Source: Ehretia macrophylla (lineage: Eukaryota; Streptophyta; Magnoliopsida; Boraginales; Ehretiaceae). From it: DNA of 64,000 nucleotides. Made by a program: the position numbers and the translations under genes. The number at the start of each line of letters is the position of its first letter. Position 1 is the stretch's first letter. Below the pieces are notes generated by a model that had not been told where the DNA came from, did no database searches, and was given only the letters and a program-made list of their open reading frames with translations. This document shows, piece after piece, positions 38,538-50,620 of the stretch. The stretch is from NCBI GenBank assembly GCA_037974665.1, contig CM075764.1, forward strand, positions 116,622,325 through 116,686,324, read 5' to 3'.

Positions 38538-39536
38538 TTACCTTTGAAATAAAGCTGGATATTGTTGCTCCATCTGGTCTCGCCTTTCCCACGTTGTTTC
38601 TTCAACTCCATGATCATCCCACAACACTTTCACCATCGGTATAGATTTGTTGCGCAACTCCCGATCTTGCTCTAGGATCTGAATGGGCTTCTCTTCATAA
38701 GACAAGTTCTCTCGAAGCTGCAACGGCTCTAGCTCCAAGATATGCGATGGATCAGGGTGATACTTCCATAGCATTGAAACATGAAAGACGTCATGAATAT
38801 TGGTGAGGTTTTGGGGTAGTGCTAGGCGATACGCCAATTTTCCAACCTTCTCAATTATCTCGAATGGTCCTACAAACCTCGGGCTCAACTTTCTACCCTT
38901 GTCGTGTTTAATCAGTCCTCTCCGGGGTGATATCTTCAAGAACACCTTGTCGCCGACCTCAAACTCTAGGCTCCGTCTCTGTCGGTCTGCATAACTTTTC
39001 TGCCTGCTTTGGGCAGTAAGCATCCGTTTCCGGATGAAGTGGATATTATCAACAATCTTTATAAGTTTAGGTAGAAGGGTCGGGTCAAAAGTCTTCGTCT
39101 CACCTATTTCATCCCAGTAAATTAGGAATCGACACTTACGTCCATACAATGCCTCAAATGGGGCCATCCCGATCGTGGCCTGATAACTATTATTATAAGC
39201 AAACTCCGCTAGAGACAGATATTTCTCCCAGCCTTTCCCGAAGTCTAAAACACACGCCCTCAACATATCCTCCAGAATCTTAATAGTTCTCTCAGATTGT
39301 CCATCAGTCTGAGGGTGATAAGCCGTGCTGAAACTCAACTTCGTTCCCAAAGCTTCTTGCAATCTCTTCCAAAATCGGGAAGTAAAACGAGGATCCCTAT
39401 CCGATACAATACTCACAGGCATCCCGTGCAATCTTACAATCTTCGCCATATACATATCTCCCAATTTCTCAAGACTATCCTCCATGTTCATCGGTAAGAA
39501 ATGCACTGACTTAGTCAATCTATCCACTATGACCAA
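38538..39536 (-). pseudogene. integrase-chromodomain end of pol, outer element 2
   Basis: An open stretch of 332 codons containing the integrase core ([42 protein letters not shown]), the conserved [20 protein letters not shown], the integrase C-terminal region ([47 protein letters not shown]) and a chromodomain-like tail ([16 protein letters not shown]). Such tails are the hallmark of plant chromoviruses. The upstream remainder of pol is cut off by the insertion at 39559, so this is a severed fragment. Confidence 0.93.
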
Positions 39537-39558
39537 AACGGCGTCATGACCCTTTTGT

Positions 39559-42190
39559 TGTCACGCCCCAACCCGGCCTATAAAGGTTAGACTAGGGTGT
39601 GATCTAAACATTCAAGTCATATCTCGTACTTAATCGTTCATGAAAGTTTAACACTTAACATTTTAGCCTAAACTCTATAATTTTTCGGAAAACCTGCAGC
39701 ATAACAGTTGTAATTGGGCTCTTTGGTTTGACCTGATTCCCTAAACGCTTCAAATTTTCCAATCTCAATTTCATTTCCAACTAAGATTACTATTTATCAT
39801 CAATTGAAACGCCTACTAGTTATCTCGATGTCTCGTTTGATTAATAACCTAACATGATACTATGTCTCGTTTGTTTGTTAATCCTCGTTACAGAAGTACC
39901 TGTTGATCTTAGCTTAACAATGAGTACCTGCTTAAGATTGGATATGTTCATTTTACTTAGTCCTTACTTGATACTTCATAATCTTAATCAAATAATAAGA
40001 TTATTCATCATGCAACAACATCTACGTGGGACTGGGTCCAAGAAAGGCCTACTTGTCAACATGTAATCATCAAGATCGCATTTAGGGCTACAATGGCAAC
40101 TACGGGCAGCCTACTAAACATATAATTAAACACGATATTCATAGGATCAACACTTAGTGAATTTACCTAGTCACTAGGGTTTCCATTTCGTGCTTACCCG
40201 TGCGATTAAGCCCCAAGTCAACTCAAAATCAATCTCAAGCCATGCATTGATTAATTCAAACACCCTCAAGTATTCAAAACAGTCCACACAACATCCCAAT
40301 GCCACAATCCCAAGCATTTAACACAACAAGAGAAGCTACAATAATTTTTCTAAGCATATAACTAAGTGAAACCCTCACTGCAATGGGCTGTTTTCTCACA
40401 ATTGTTAAGACAAGAAAAAAATCTCTAATTTCAGTGAATAAGATGTCAAATTAAAGCTTAAGGAGTGAACTAAATTCAGAAACAAACCTCGCATCGTTTG
40501 GAGTTCGGGTTCAATAGTTATTGCCAAAACAGTGAGACTACACAAAACTGTCTAGATTTGCATGCATTTCAATACTTGTCATTTTTGAGGTCCTTAGGGT
40601 TAGATTTAGCCTTAGTCCATTTCTGACAAAAATGTCCAGAACTGAAAAATATAGCAGCATACCAAATCTCATGCATTTTGGATATCATGTACTAAGTCAA
40701 AACTGGTTCGTTCTACAAGGTCAGTGAATTTGCCAAAACCTGCTTCATTTTTCCAAACTTTGCAGATTTGGACACATTTTAATGATTTGCCATTTTGAGG
40801 ACCTTAGAGTCAAAATTAGTTTTGGCCTATTTCTGAGAAAAAATGTTCAGAATTGGCAAAACTAGTTACGTACCCATTTTTCACGCATTATCAACATTAT
40901 TTACCTAGCCAAACTCACCTCGCACCAACAAGACAGAAAGCTGTCACATGCACGATTTCATCTATCATCACATTCTAGCCCAAAATCTTGCCATGCATGG
41001 TTGTAAAAGCTTATGAACACACATATATCTCAAGTACAGAAGTAAAGATAGACATTTAAGAGCATGCATGTGGTTTTTTGGAAGATTTTCAAGAAGTTTA
41101 AGCCCTCACCTTTGCAAAACAACAAGAAGATGCACAAGACTCTTGGTGAAGCACAAAGTTGATCTTCTTCCTTGCTTAGCCAAGACACCACTCGATTTTC
41201 TCTATTTTTCCTAGCTTAGTGACCAAGTTCTTAGTAGGTGCATGTGGTTAGAATAAGAAGAAAAGAAATGGAAGCTAGCAAACTCACCTAAGCCGAAATG
41301 GAGATTCAAAGAGCTTGCATGTGTGTTTCTTGCAACCTAGCTTGCTTAGTCGAGCTCCCTAGCTTCTTGCATGCCTTGATGAACCATGGAGTGATGAAGA
41401 TAAGCTATGGAGTCTAAAATATTCAGGTAGGGCCGAGAGAGAGAGAGAAGAATGAGAGGGAGAGAGAAGAATGAGAGGAAAATGAGAGAAATGAAAGAAA
41501 AATGAAAGCCTTGCAAATGATGAAGCATGTGTCGGCCTTGGGCATACAAATTTCAGATTTGTGTCTTCAAGAAGCATGATTTTTGAATCACCTAGCATGG
41601 CAAGGGAATGGGTCAAGAATATGGGTGCATTGGGTAGGGTTTTGGGTTATTTTTTTATGCATTTGTGTCATAACTTGTCTAAGAATGTTTGAGGAATAAT
41701 TTGAATTATGCAAGCAAGCACAAATGCCCAACAAGTGGTCGGCCAAGGCTTGAAAAATGCTGAATCTTTGTCATCTTTTGACCATTAATTAATTGTGTGT
41801 TTGGGATATGCAAAGAATAAGGAATAAAGAATAAGGAATGTCTAGCTTTTTGTGAGATTTTGTCTTCTAGTGGGTTGAATTAGTAATTTAATATTAGTTA
41901 GTGGAATTTGTAGGATTAATTAATGATCTAGTGCTTCGCGTAAGATGCTTTCTTGATTAGCATGAGGGCATGCTTTCTTAGGTTTAGGCCACGCACTATG
42001 AGGTAGGGCACGAACTACGAGACAAATACACGTTTCCTAAGTAAATGCATGCAACCCTAAATGAATGCACGTAATTCAATACAAGGCATACAAAACGAAA
42101 CACAATTCTTAAACCTAAGTTAAGGCACGCAAATCTAAGCTAGGGCACACGAAACGAGGTATCGCACGCAAATCGAGGTCGGGCCTCACA
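39559..42190 (-). repeat. LTR of the subfamily-B element (shortened, 2.63 kb)
   Basis: Starts TGTCACGCCCC and ends GGCCTCACA. It is about 0.95 kb shorter than its partner at 46945 but collinear with it otherwise. Similarity to the partner is uneven: about 93% over the first 410 bp but about 98% over some 390 bp in the later part (hand counts). A (GA)n run lies near 41,434-41,448. Confidence 0.93.
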
Positions 42191-42203
42191 TCCTCCCTTC
42201 CTT
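42191..42203 (-). other. polypurine tract, first subfamily-B internal region
   Basis: The coding strand reads AAGGAAGGGAGGA, directly before the LTR. Confidence 0.8.
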
Positions 42204-42289
42204 AAAAGAATTTTGTCCTGAAATTCAATATTACCTTTGAAAAAAAGCTGGATACTGTTGCTCCATCTAGTCTCGCCTTTCCCACGTTG

Positions 42290-45200
42290 CTTCTTCAACT
42301 CAATGATGATCCCACAACACTTTTACCATCGGTATAGTTTTGTTGCACAACTCCCGATCTTGCTGGTCTAGGATCCGAATGGGCTTCTTTTCATAAGACA
42401 AGTTCTCCTGAAGCTGCAACGGCTCTGGCTCCAAGATATGCGATGGACCAAGGTGGTACTTCCGCAGCATCGAAACATGAAAGACGTCATGAATATTGGA
42501 GAGGTTTTGGGGGTAGTGCCAGGCGATACGCCAATCTGCCAACCTTCTCAATTATCTCAAATGGTCCTACAAATCTCGGGCTCAACTTTCCACCCTTACC
42601 GTGTTTAATCAGTCCCCTCCGAGGTGATATCTTCAAGAACACCTTGTCGCCGACCTCAAACTCTAGGCTCCGTCTCCATCGGTCTGCGTAACTTTTCTGC
42701 CTGCTCTGGGCAGTAAGCATCCGTTTCCAGATGAGGTGGATATTATCAACAGTCTTCATAAGTTCAGGTAGAAGGGTCAGGTCAAAAGTCTTTGCTTCAC
42801 CTACTTTATCCCAGTAAATTGGGGATCGACACTTATGTCCATACAACGCCTCAAATGGGGCCATCCCGATAGTGGCCTGATAACTATTATTATAAGCGAA
42901 CTCCGCTAGAAACAGGTATCCTCCAAAATCTGAATAGTTCTCTCAGATTGTCCATCAGTTTGAGGGTGATAAGCCGTGCTGAAACTCAACTTCGTTCCCA
43001 AAGCTTCTTGCAATCTCTTCCAAAATCGGGAGGTAAAACGAGGATCCCTATCCGATACAATACTCACAAGTATCCCGTGCAATCTTACAATCTCCGCCAC
43101 AAACATATCTCCCGACTTCTCAGGACTATCCTCCTTGTTCATCGGTAAGAAGTGCGCTGACTTAGTCAATCTATCCACTATGACCCAAACGGCGTCATGA
43201 CCCTTTTGTGACATGGGTAGGTCCATAACAAAGTCCATAGTTATATGTTCCCATTTCCATTGAGGAATCTCCAACGGCTGTAATAAACCTGCTGGACGTT
43301 GATGTTCCGCTTTGACTCTCTGGCAAGTCAAACACCGTGCTACAAACTCCACAATCTCTCTCTTCATATTATTCCACCAATAGTGTTGCTTCAAATCCCG
43401 GTACATCTTTGTTCCGCTGGGGTGAATAGTATATCTTGAATTATGGGCTTCTTCAAGAATTTTCTTTTTCAGCTCTGGTTCATTAGGAACACAAATCCGA
43501 TTCCTAAACCTCCAAATACCATCATCATGAAACTTGAAATCTGTGTTGCTTTCTTTAATCTTCTAGAATTGTTGGTCCTTCTGTTGAGCCTCTCGTAATT
43601 CAGACAACAAGGTCGATTGAACTTGTGTAGTGGCAAAAAGTAACCCTTTTTGAGTTAATTGTGGTTTCCACAAAAATGCTTCCTCCAACAACTCATGCAC
43701 CTTAACTTCCAGTTTTGCCATGCTCGCTTTCCTACTTAAGGCATCTGCAACTACATTCGCTTGATTGTGCAGTTATAATCATCCAAAAGCTCCATCCACC
43801 GTCTTTGCCTTATATTCAACTCCTTTTGTGAGAACAAGTATTTCAAGCTCTTGTGATCAGTAAACACCTCGAACTTGTTACCCCACAGATAGTGCCTCCA
43901 TTTCTTGAGTGCAAACACAATAGCCGCTAACTCCAAATCATGCGTCGGGTAGTTCAATTCATACGGCTTCGGTTTCCTAGAGGCATACGCAATCACTCTA
44001 CCATTTTGCATCAACACACAACCCAATCCTTCCTTCGAAGCATCGCTATAGATTACAAAACCTTGACTTCCTTCAGGCAATGCAAGAACAGGTGCGGTAG
44101 TCAATCTTTTCTTCAATTCTTGGAAGCTGTTCTCACACTTATCATCCCACACGAACTTTGTTTTCTTTTGAGTGAGCTTTGTAAGCGGTCCTGCAATCTT
44201 AGAGAAATCCTTCACGAACCTCCGATAATAGCCGGCTAGACCAAGAAAACTCTGAATCTTCATAACATTCTCCAGCTTGTTCCAAGACATCACCGCTTCT
44301 ATCTTTGCTGGATCCACTGCTATTCCCTCTTGGGATATAATATGCCCCAAAAATGCAATATGTTGCAACCAAAATTCGCCCTTGCTAAACTTTGCATACA
44401 GTTGATGCTCACGAAGTTTCTGCAATACCAATCACAGATGTTGTTCATGCTCAGCCTCGGATTTTGAGTATACCAAAATATCATCAATGAAGATCACCAC
44501 AAATTGGTCCAAGTAGGGTTGAAACACCCTGTGCATCAAGTCCATAAAAGCTGCACGGGCATTAGTTAGTCCAAAAGGCATCACCACATATTCATAATGC
44601 CCATATCTTGTCCTGAAAGCCGTTTTAGGCATATCCTCCTTTTTGATCCGCAACTGATAATACCCTTGCCTCGAGTCAAGTTTCGAATACACTTTGGCTC
44701 CTTGAAGTTGATCAAATAGCTCGTCGATCAGTGGAAGCAGGTATTTATTCTTGATAGTCACTTGGTTCAATCCTTGGTAGTCGATGCATAGCCTCAACGT
44801 TCCGTCTTTCTTCTTTACAAATAGGACTGGTGCATCCCACGGAGAAGAACTCGGTTGAACAAACTCCTTCTTCAACAATCCTTGCAATTGGTTCTTCAAT
44901 TCTTGTAGCTCGGCTGGTGCCATACGATAGGGAGCTTTAGATAATGGCTGGGTACCAGGCAGTAACTCTATAATGAACTCGATCTCCCGATTTGGGGGTA
45001 AACCGGGCAATTCTTCTGGAAACACATCCGCATAGTCTTTGATCACTGGCATCTCCTCCAACTTAGCTTTGTCCGACGGCTTGTTGATGAGGTAAGCTAA
45101 GTATCCACTACACCCTTTCTCAAGGACTTCACTGCTTTCGTAGATGAAATGATGAAACTCCCGGTGAAATCTCTTCGACCCATTACCTCCAGTATTAGTT

Positions 45201-45500
45201 GACCAGGTACCCGGAACGTTACAATCTTCGTCCGGCAATCTAGTTGGGCATGATGCTTTGCCAACTAGTCCATCCCTAAAATGACTTCATCGTCTCGAAA
45301 GTGTAATACAATAAGATTGGCTAAGAATTTCCTATCCTTAATTTGGATTTTACGTGCTTTACAAGCTGAGCTAGTAACAAGTTTAGAGCCCATCGGAGTA
45401 CCAACTTCTACTTCGTAAGGCAAACATACAACTCGTAGTTTCACACATTGCACACATAGGGGAATAATAAATGAATGAGTAGCACCCGGATCAATTAGTA
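42290..45500 (-). pseudogene. pol remains, first subfamily-B internal region
   Basis: Read from high to low coordinates: protease with LLIDPGATHSFI near 45,500; reverse transcriptase about 44,940-44,430 with [14 protein letters not shown] and [10 protein letters not shown]; RNase H about 44,080-43,760; integrase about 43,470-42,500 with the zinc-binding CLTC and the [28 protein letters not shown] and IVSDRDPRF landmarks; chromodomain-like tail about 42,370-42,290 with VKVLWDHH. Same domain order and clade as element 1. Broken in several places; a fossil. Confidence 0.92.
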
Positions 45501-45649
45501 ACCTAACAGGTTGATTCAGTATAAAGAATATACCTTCAACAACAGCGGTCTCGTCTGGAAGCTTCTCATACTCAATAGCATAAGCTCGAGCCTGAACTCT
45601 AGGAACTAGAGTCTTGCCTCTACCAGCTGGTTTAACCTGATTTTGTCCT

Positions 45650-46673
45650 GCTTGCCATTTAGGGCAATCCTTGATCTGATCCTGATCACTGCCACACCGC
45701 ACACATCGTCCTGACTTCTTCCAGCACTGGGCCTCGGTATGCCCCTTCTTGTCACAGTAAGAACAGTTGACAGACTGAGTAGCAGGTGAACTACCTGTGG
45801 ATCCGCCGGTGGAAGAGGCTGATGGTGCTTTAGTTGGGCCATGGTTATTCACTGGTCTGTTCTGGCTTTGGCCCTGACTACGACTCTGACTCTGGAATTT
45901 CCTCTGTTGACCTGAAGGTTGGTATGTTTTCTTGTTCGGCTGACTCGAACCGGCTCTATCAAGTTTTCTCTTCTCAACTCGAGAAACAGCAGCAAAGAGA
46001 GCAGAATAGGTAACGAAGTCATGTGAAGCCAATTGGTCATGAATCTCTGGCCTCAATTCGGTTGCAAATTTTCACATCTTTGCCTCCAGAGTACTGACCA
46101 TATATTGAGCATAGCGGGACAGTCGGTCAAAACGAGCCTCGTACTGGGCCACCGTTATGTTACCCTTGTTCAAATGCATCTATTCCTCAATCCGCCTCTG
46201 CCTGGAAACTGCAGGTACATATTTCTCCTTGAATGCCTTAACGAAATTACCCCACAATCGAGGTGTCTGATCAGTTTCCCACAGTGTCTCCACAGTGTGC
46301 CACCAATGCTCAGCATCCCTATGCAACAGAAACACAGCAAAATCCACCTTTTCTTCATCAGTTTAATCAAGTGGACTGAAAATCCTCTCGATCTCAGACA
46401 GCCAAGCCTCTGCTTTCTCATCATCAGCTTCCCCGTGGAATTTGGATGGGTGAAAGTCAAGGAACTCATTCATTCTGCTATGTCTCTTATGGTTACCGTC
46501 ATTCCTGTTGTTGTTGTTGTTGTTTGCTTCACGTGCATCTTGACGTTCCACACGCTATCAATGGCATTTGCCATCATGTTAAACATAGCTATGCCGGGAT
46601 TAGTTTGATAAGAATCTCCGGTCTCTTGGGGTTTACCGTTCCTATTAGTAGTGCAAGTACTAGGGCTAGCCAT
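45650..46673 (-). pseudogene. gag remains, first subfamily-B internal region
   Basis: Starts near 46673 (MASPSTCTTNRNGKPQETGD, close to element 1's gag start). It has the capsid-like LSEIERIF motif, a basic Gln/Ser-rich linker and two zinc knuckles near 45,650-45,760 (CSYCDKKGHTEAQC and CVRCGSDQDQIKDC). An Asn run encoded by a (GTT)n microsatellite is present near 46,505-46,525, as in element 1. Broken. Confidence 0.88.
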
Positions 46674-46918
46674 CTATAGGCAGAGATTACGATGTACAAT
46701 TTATTGAAATACGACAAGACAAGAATTTAATGCATAAGATATGCAACATAATGTAGATACACAATTCTAGAAACAATTAAGACATGTTAATCATGTAAGC
46801 ACATAGAACATAGAAGGCACATTTAACGTTATCACACAATAACATATAGACAAGTCATCCTAATTACCTTAGGGCTCTACCCATGGTTCGAGAGTTAAAC
46901 CCGGCTTAAGCAATCTAA

Positions 46919-46930
46919 GCTCTGATACCA
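46919..46930 (-). other. primer-binding site (initiator tRNA-Met), subfamily B
   Basis: The coding strand reads TGGTATCAGAGC, 14 nt from the LTR boundary at 46945, exactly as in element 1. Confidence 0.88.
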
Positions 46931-46944
46931 TTCTTTCTATAAGG

Positions 46945-49900
46945 TGTCACGTTCCAACCTGGCCTATAAAGGTTAGACTAGGGTGTGATCTAAACATTCA
47001 AGTCATATCTCGTACTTAATCGTTCTTGAAAGTTTAACACTTAACGTTTTAGCCTAAACTCCATAATTTTTCAGAAAACAGGCAGCATAACGGCTGTAAT
47101 TGGGCTCTTTGGCTTCACCTGATTCCCTAAACGCCTCAAATTTTCCAATCTCAATTTCATTTCCAACTAAGATTAATATTTACCATCAATTGAAACATCT
47201 ACTAGTTATCTCGATGTCTCGTTTGATTAATAACCTAGCATGATACTATGTCTCATTTGTTTGTTAATCCTCATTACAAAAGTACCTCTTGATCTTAGCT
47301 TAACAATGGGTACCTTCTTAAGATTGGATAGGTTCATTTTACTTAGTCCTTACCTGATACTTCATAATCCTATGATAGATACTAACAGTAACGATAGCAA
47401 AACGACCATAGTAGTGTCTGTCTAGTTATTATCAGTACAAGCCAAAATTAGACCCCAAATTACAATGGGGGTCTTTTATATTACAAACATCAAGCAACAT
47501 GAAAAGAAATAGTCTTCAAGCAGCATAGTGTTCACAAATGGCCATAATCAAGCAAAGCACATAGGACATGGAATCATTCCAAGGAATCATCGTTAAGCAC
47601 ATCGTCCTCGGGTACCTGTTCTTGATGTTCTTCACCTGAGATGATAAAAGAGGGTGAGTCCTTATGAACACAACGAGGGGGAACGAGAAATAGGTTTTGA
47701 AACTCATTTTCTGGTTCAACTTATGAAAACCCTTTTTGCAAGCATGAATATATCACAAATAAGCACATAACAATAATATAAAATTAAAGGAACACAATTA
47801 CCCGTCTTTCATCCTCGAGGTCTTCTAGGAACCAAGCGAGAGTACTTATACACATAGTGAAAATGATACGGTGAGCTTCTGCTCTCAGTTCATGTCAGTA
47901 TCAATTGTTGCGGCCGACTTCAAATTATCCCCTTATCACGGCAAATAGGTGTACTCCGGATGTACCCCAAAATCTTACGACCCAACTCTCTGAGGAAGTC
48001 TAGCCCCCAAGCGAGAGAAGGAATTGGACAATGGTAGTCACGGTTGCACCGGTAAGCCCAATGCTGCGTGGTGTGCGTGAACGCTACCACGCCAGAATGA
48101 AAGGTTGCAACCTTGTATGCAATGCACATTTATGACATTTAATATATCACATTAGGAGGACAACAAAGTAGGTTTCCTCCGAGCAGTCATAAGATTGTAC
48201 ATTGACAAGTAAACAAACGAGGCACGATAAGACAAGTAATTTCACTTGAAAGTCTCATGGAGTTATATGAACATTAAACAGGCAGCCATGTAATGTCACG
48301 CAAATCAAGTCATACAACTCATTTCAAGGTTCACGTAATCAAATAATTATATTATTCATCATGCAACGACATCTACGTGGGACCGGGTGCAAGAAAGGCC
48401 TACTTGTCAACATGTAATCATCAAGATCGCATTTAGGGCTACAATGGCAACTTCGGGCAGCCTACTAAACATATAATTAAACATGATATTCATAGAATCA
48501 ACACTTAGTAAATTTACCTAGTTACTAGGGTTTCCATTTCGTGCTTACCCGTGCGATTCAGCCCCAAGTCAACTCAAAATCAATCTCAAGCCATGCATTG
48601 ATTAATTCAAACACCCTCAAGTATTCAAAACAGTCCACACAACATCCCAATGCCACAATCCCAAGCATTTAATACAATAAGAGAAGCTACAATAATTTTT
48701 CTAAGCATATCACAAAGTGAAACCCTTACTGCAATGGGCTGTTTTCTCACAATCGTTAAGACCAGAAAAAAATCTCCAATTCCAGTGAATAAGATTTCAA
48801 ATTAAAGCTTAAGGAGTGAACTAAATTAAGAAACAAACCTCGCATCGTTTGGAGTTCAGGTTCAATAGTTATAGCCAAAACAGTGAGACTACACAAAACA
48901 GTCCAGATTTGCACGCATTTCAATACTTATCATTTTTGAGGTCCCTAGGGTCAGATTTAGCCTTAGTCCATTTCTGAAAAAAATGTCCAGAACTGAAAAA
49001 TATAGCAGCACACCAAATCGCATGCATTTTGGATATCATTTACTAAGTCAAAACTGGTTCGTTCTACAAGGTCATTGAATCTGCCAAAAGCTGCTTCATT
49101 TTTCCAGACTTTCCAGATTTGGACACATTTTAATGATTTGCCATTTTGAGGACCTTAGAGTCAAAATAAACTTTGGTCTATTTCTGTGAAAAATGTTCAG
49201 AACTGGCCAAACTAGTAACCTACCAATTTTCAAGCATTTTAAACATTATTTACCTTGCCTAACTCGCCTCGTACCACCAAGACAGAAAGCTGTCACATGC
49301 ACGATTGCATCTATCATCACATTCTAGCCCAAAATCTTGCCATGCATGGTTGTAAAAGCTTATGAACACACATATATCTCCAGTACAGAAGTAAAGATAG
49401 ACATTTAAGAGCATGCATGTGGTTTTTTGAAAGATTTTCAAGAAGTTTAAGCCCCCACCTTAGCAAAACAACAAGAAGATTTTTCAAGACTCTTGGTGAA
49501 GCACAAAGTTGATCTTCTTCCTTGCTTAGCCAAGACACCACTCGATTTTCTCTATTTTTCCTAGCTTAGTGACCAAGTTCTTAGTAGGTGCATGTGGTTA
49601 GAACAAGAAGAAAAGAAATGGAAGCTAGCAAACTCACCTAAGCCGAAATGGAGACTCAAAGAGCTTGCATGTGTGTTTCTTGCAACCTAGCTTGCTTAGT
49701 CGAGCTCCCTAGCTTCTTGCATGCCTTGATGAACCATGGAGTGATGAAGATAAGCTATGAAGTCTACAATATTCAGCTAGGGCCGAGAGAGAGAGAGAAG
49801 AATGAGAGGGAGAGAGAAGAATGAGAGAAAAATGAGAGAAATGAAAGAAAAATGAAAGCTTTGCAAATGATGAAGCATGTGTCGGCCTTGGGCATACAAA

Positions 49901-50330
49901 TTTCAGATTTGTGTCTTCAAGAAGCATGATTTTTGAATCACCTAGCATGGCAAGGGAATGGCTCCAAAATTTGGGTGCATTGGGTAGGGTTTTGGGTTAT
50001 TTTTTTATGCATTTGTGTCATAACTTGTCTAAGAATGTTTGAGGAATAATTTGAATTATGCAAGCAAGCACAAATGCCCAACAAGTGGTCGGCCAAGGCT
50101 TGAAAAATGCTGAATCTTTGTCATCTTTTGAGCATTAATTAATTGTGTGTTTGGGATATGCAAAGAATAAAGAATAAAGAATAAGGAATGTCTAGCTTCT
50201 TGTGAGATTTTGTCTTCTAGTGGGTTGAATTCGTAATTTAATATTAGTTAGTGGAATTTGTAGGATTAATTAATGATCTAGTGCTTCGTGTAAGATGCTT
50301 TCTTGATTAGTGTGTGGGCAAGCTTTCTTA
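46945..50330 (-). repeat. second LTR of the subfamily-B tandem, left part
   Basis: Starts TGTCACGTTCC after the primer-binding region and runs collinear with 39559-42190 and the other LTRs until CTTTCTTA at 50330, where the organellar insertion begins. Its last 203 bp are at 60134-60336. Together they make about 3.59 kb, the normal LTR length, so only about 6-7 bp is missing at the junction. A conserved 69-codon frame lies at 47920-48129. Confidence 0.92.
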
Positions 50331-50374
50331 AAGGCTTCCTTAATAAGACATTTCATACTAGTTCATTATTACAT

Positions 50375-50620
50375 ATATGACCAGTGAACCACTACCTCTT
50401 TAGCTACATCACCACTACAGCCGTTATAGGCTACAGCGATGTTATTCCAAGTGGTAGTGACAAGACGGCTCTGGTTGGTACATCCCATTGAAGAGAGCAT
50501 TTCGAGTTGCACAAGGGATGCACTGTGCTTGGGGCGGGCATTCTAACTTCAAAACCTAGAGTGACCCGTGCCTTTGGGTTGTGTCGTTAATCGCCCAAGC
50601 CTCTAAGGGTTGGTGTCCTT
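50375..50620 (-). repeat. dispersed organellar repeat, copy 1 (minus)
   Basis: Contains AGGGATGCACTGTGCTTGGG and CATATATGACCAGTGAACCAC. The reverse complement matches 55740-55940 with many substitutions. Diverged copies also occur at about 52,640-52,868 and as a fragment at about 59,940-60,000. I do not recognise its source. Confidence 0.65.

Larger units (their letters stand above)
34925..39558 (-). mobile_element. Tekay/Del-type element 2 (outer), visible part
   Basis: A second chromovirus of element 1's subfamily, same orientation. The visible part is one whole LTR (34925-38497) and about 1 kb of the pol end, after which it is interrupted at 39558 by a later insertion. Its other half would lie beyond 64000. 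The left flank is GCTGC (34920-34924), the same satellite site used by element 1. In the 1-kb coding stretch present, one frame stays open. Age cannot be estimated from LTRs because the partner LTR is outside the window. Confidence 0.9.
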
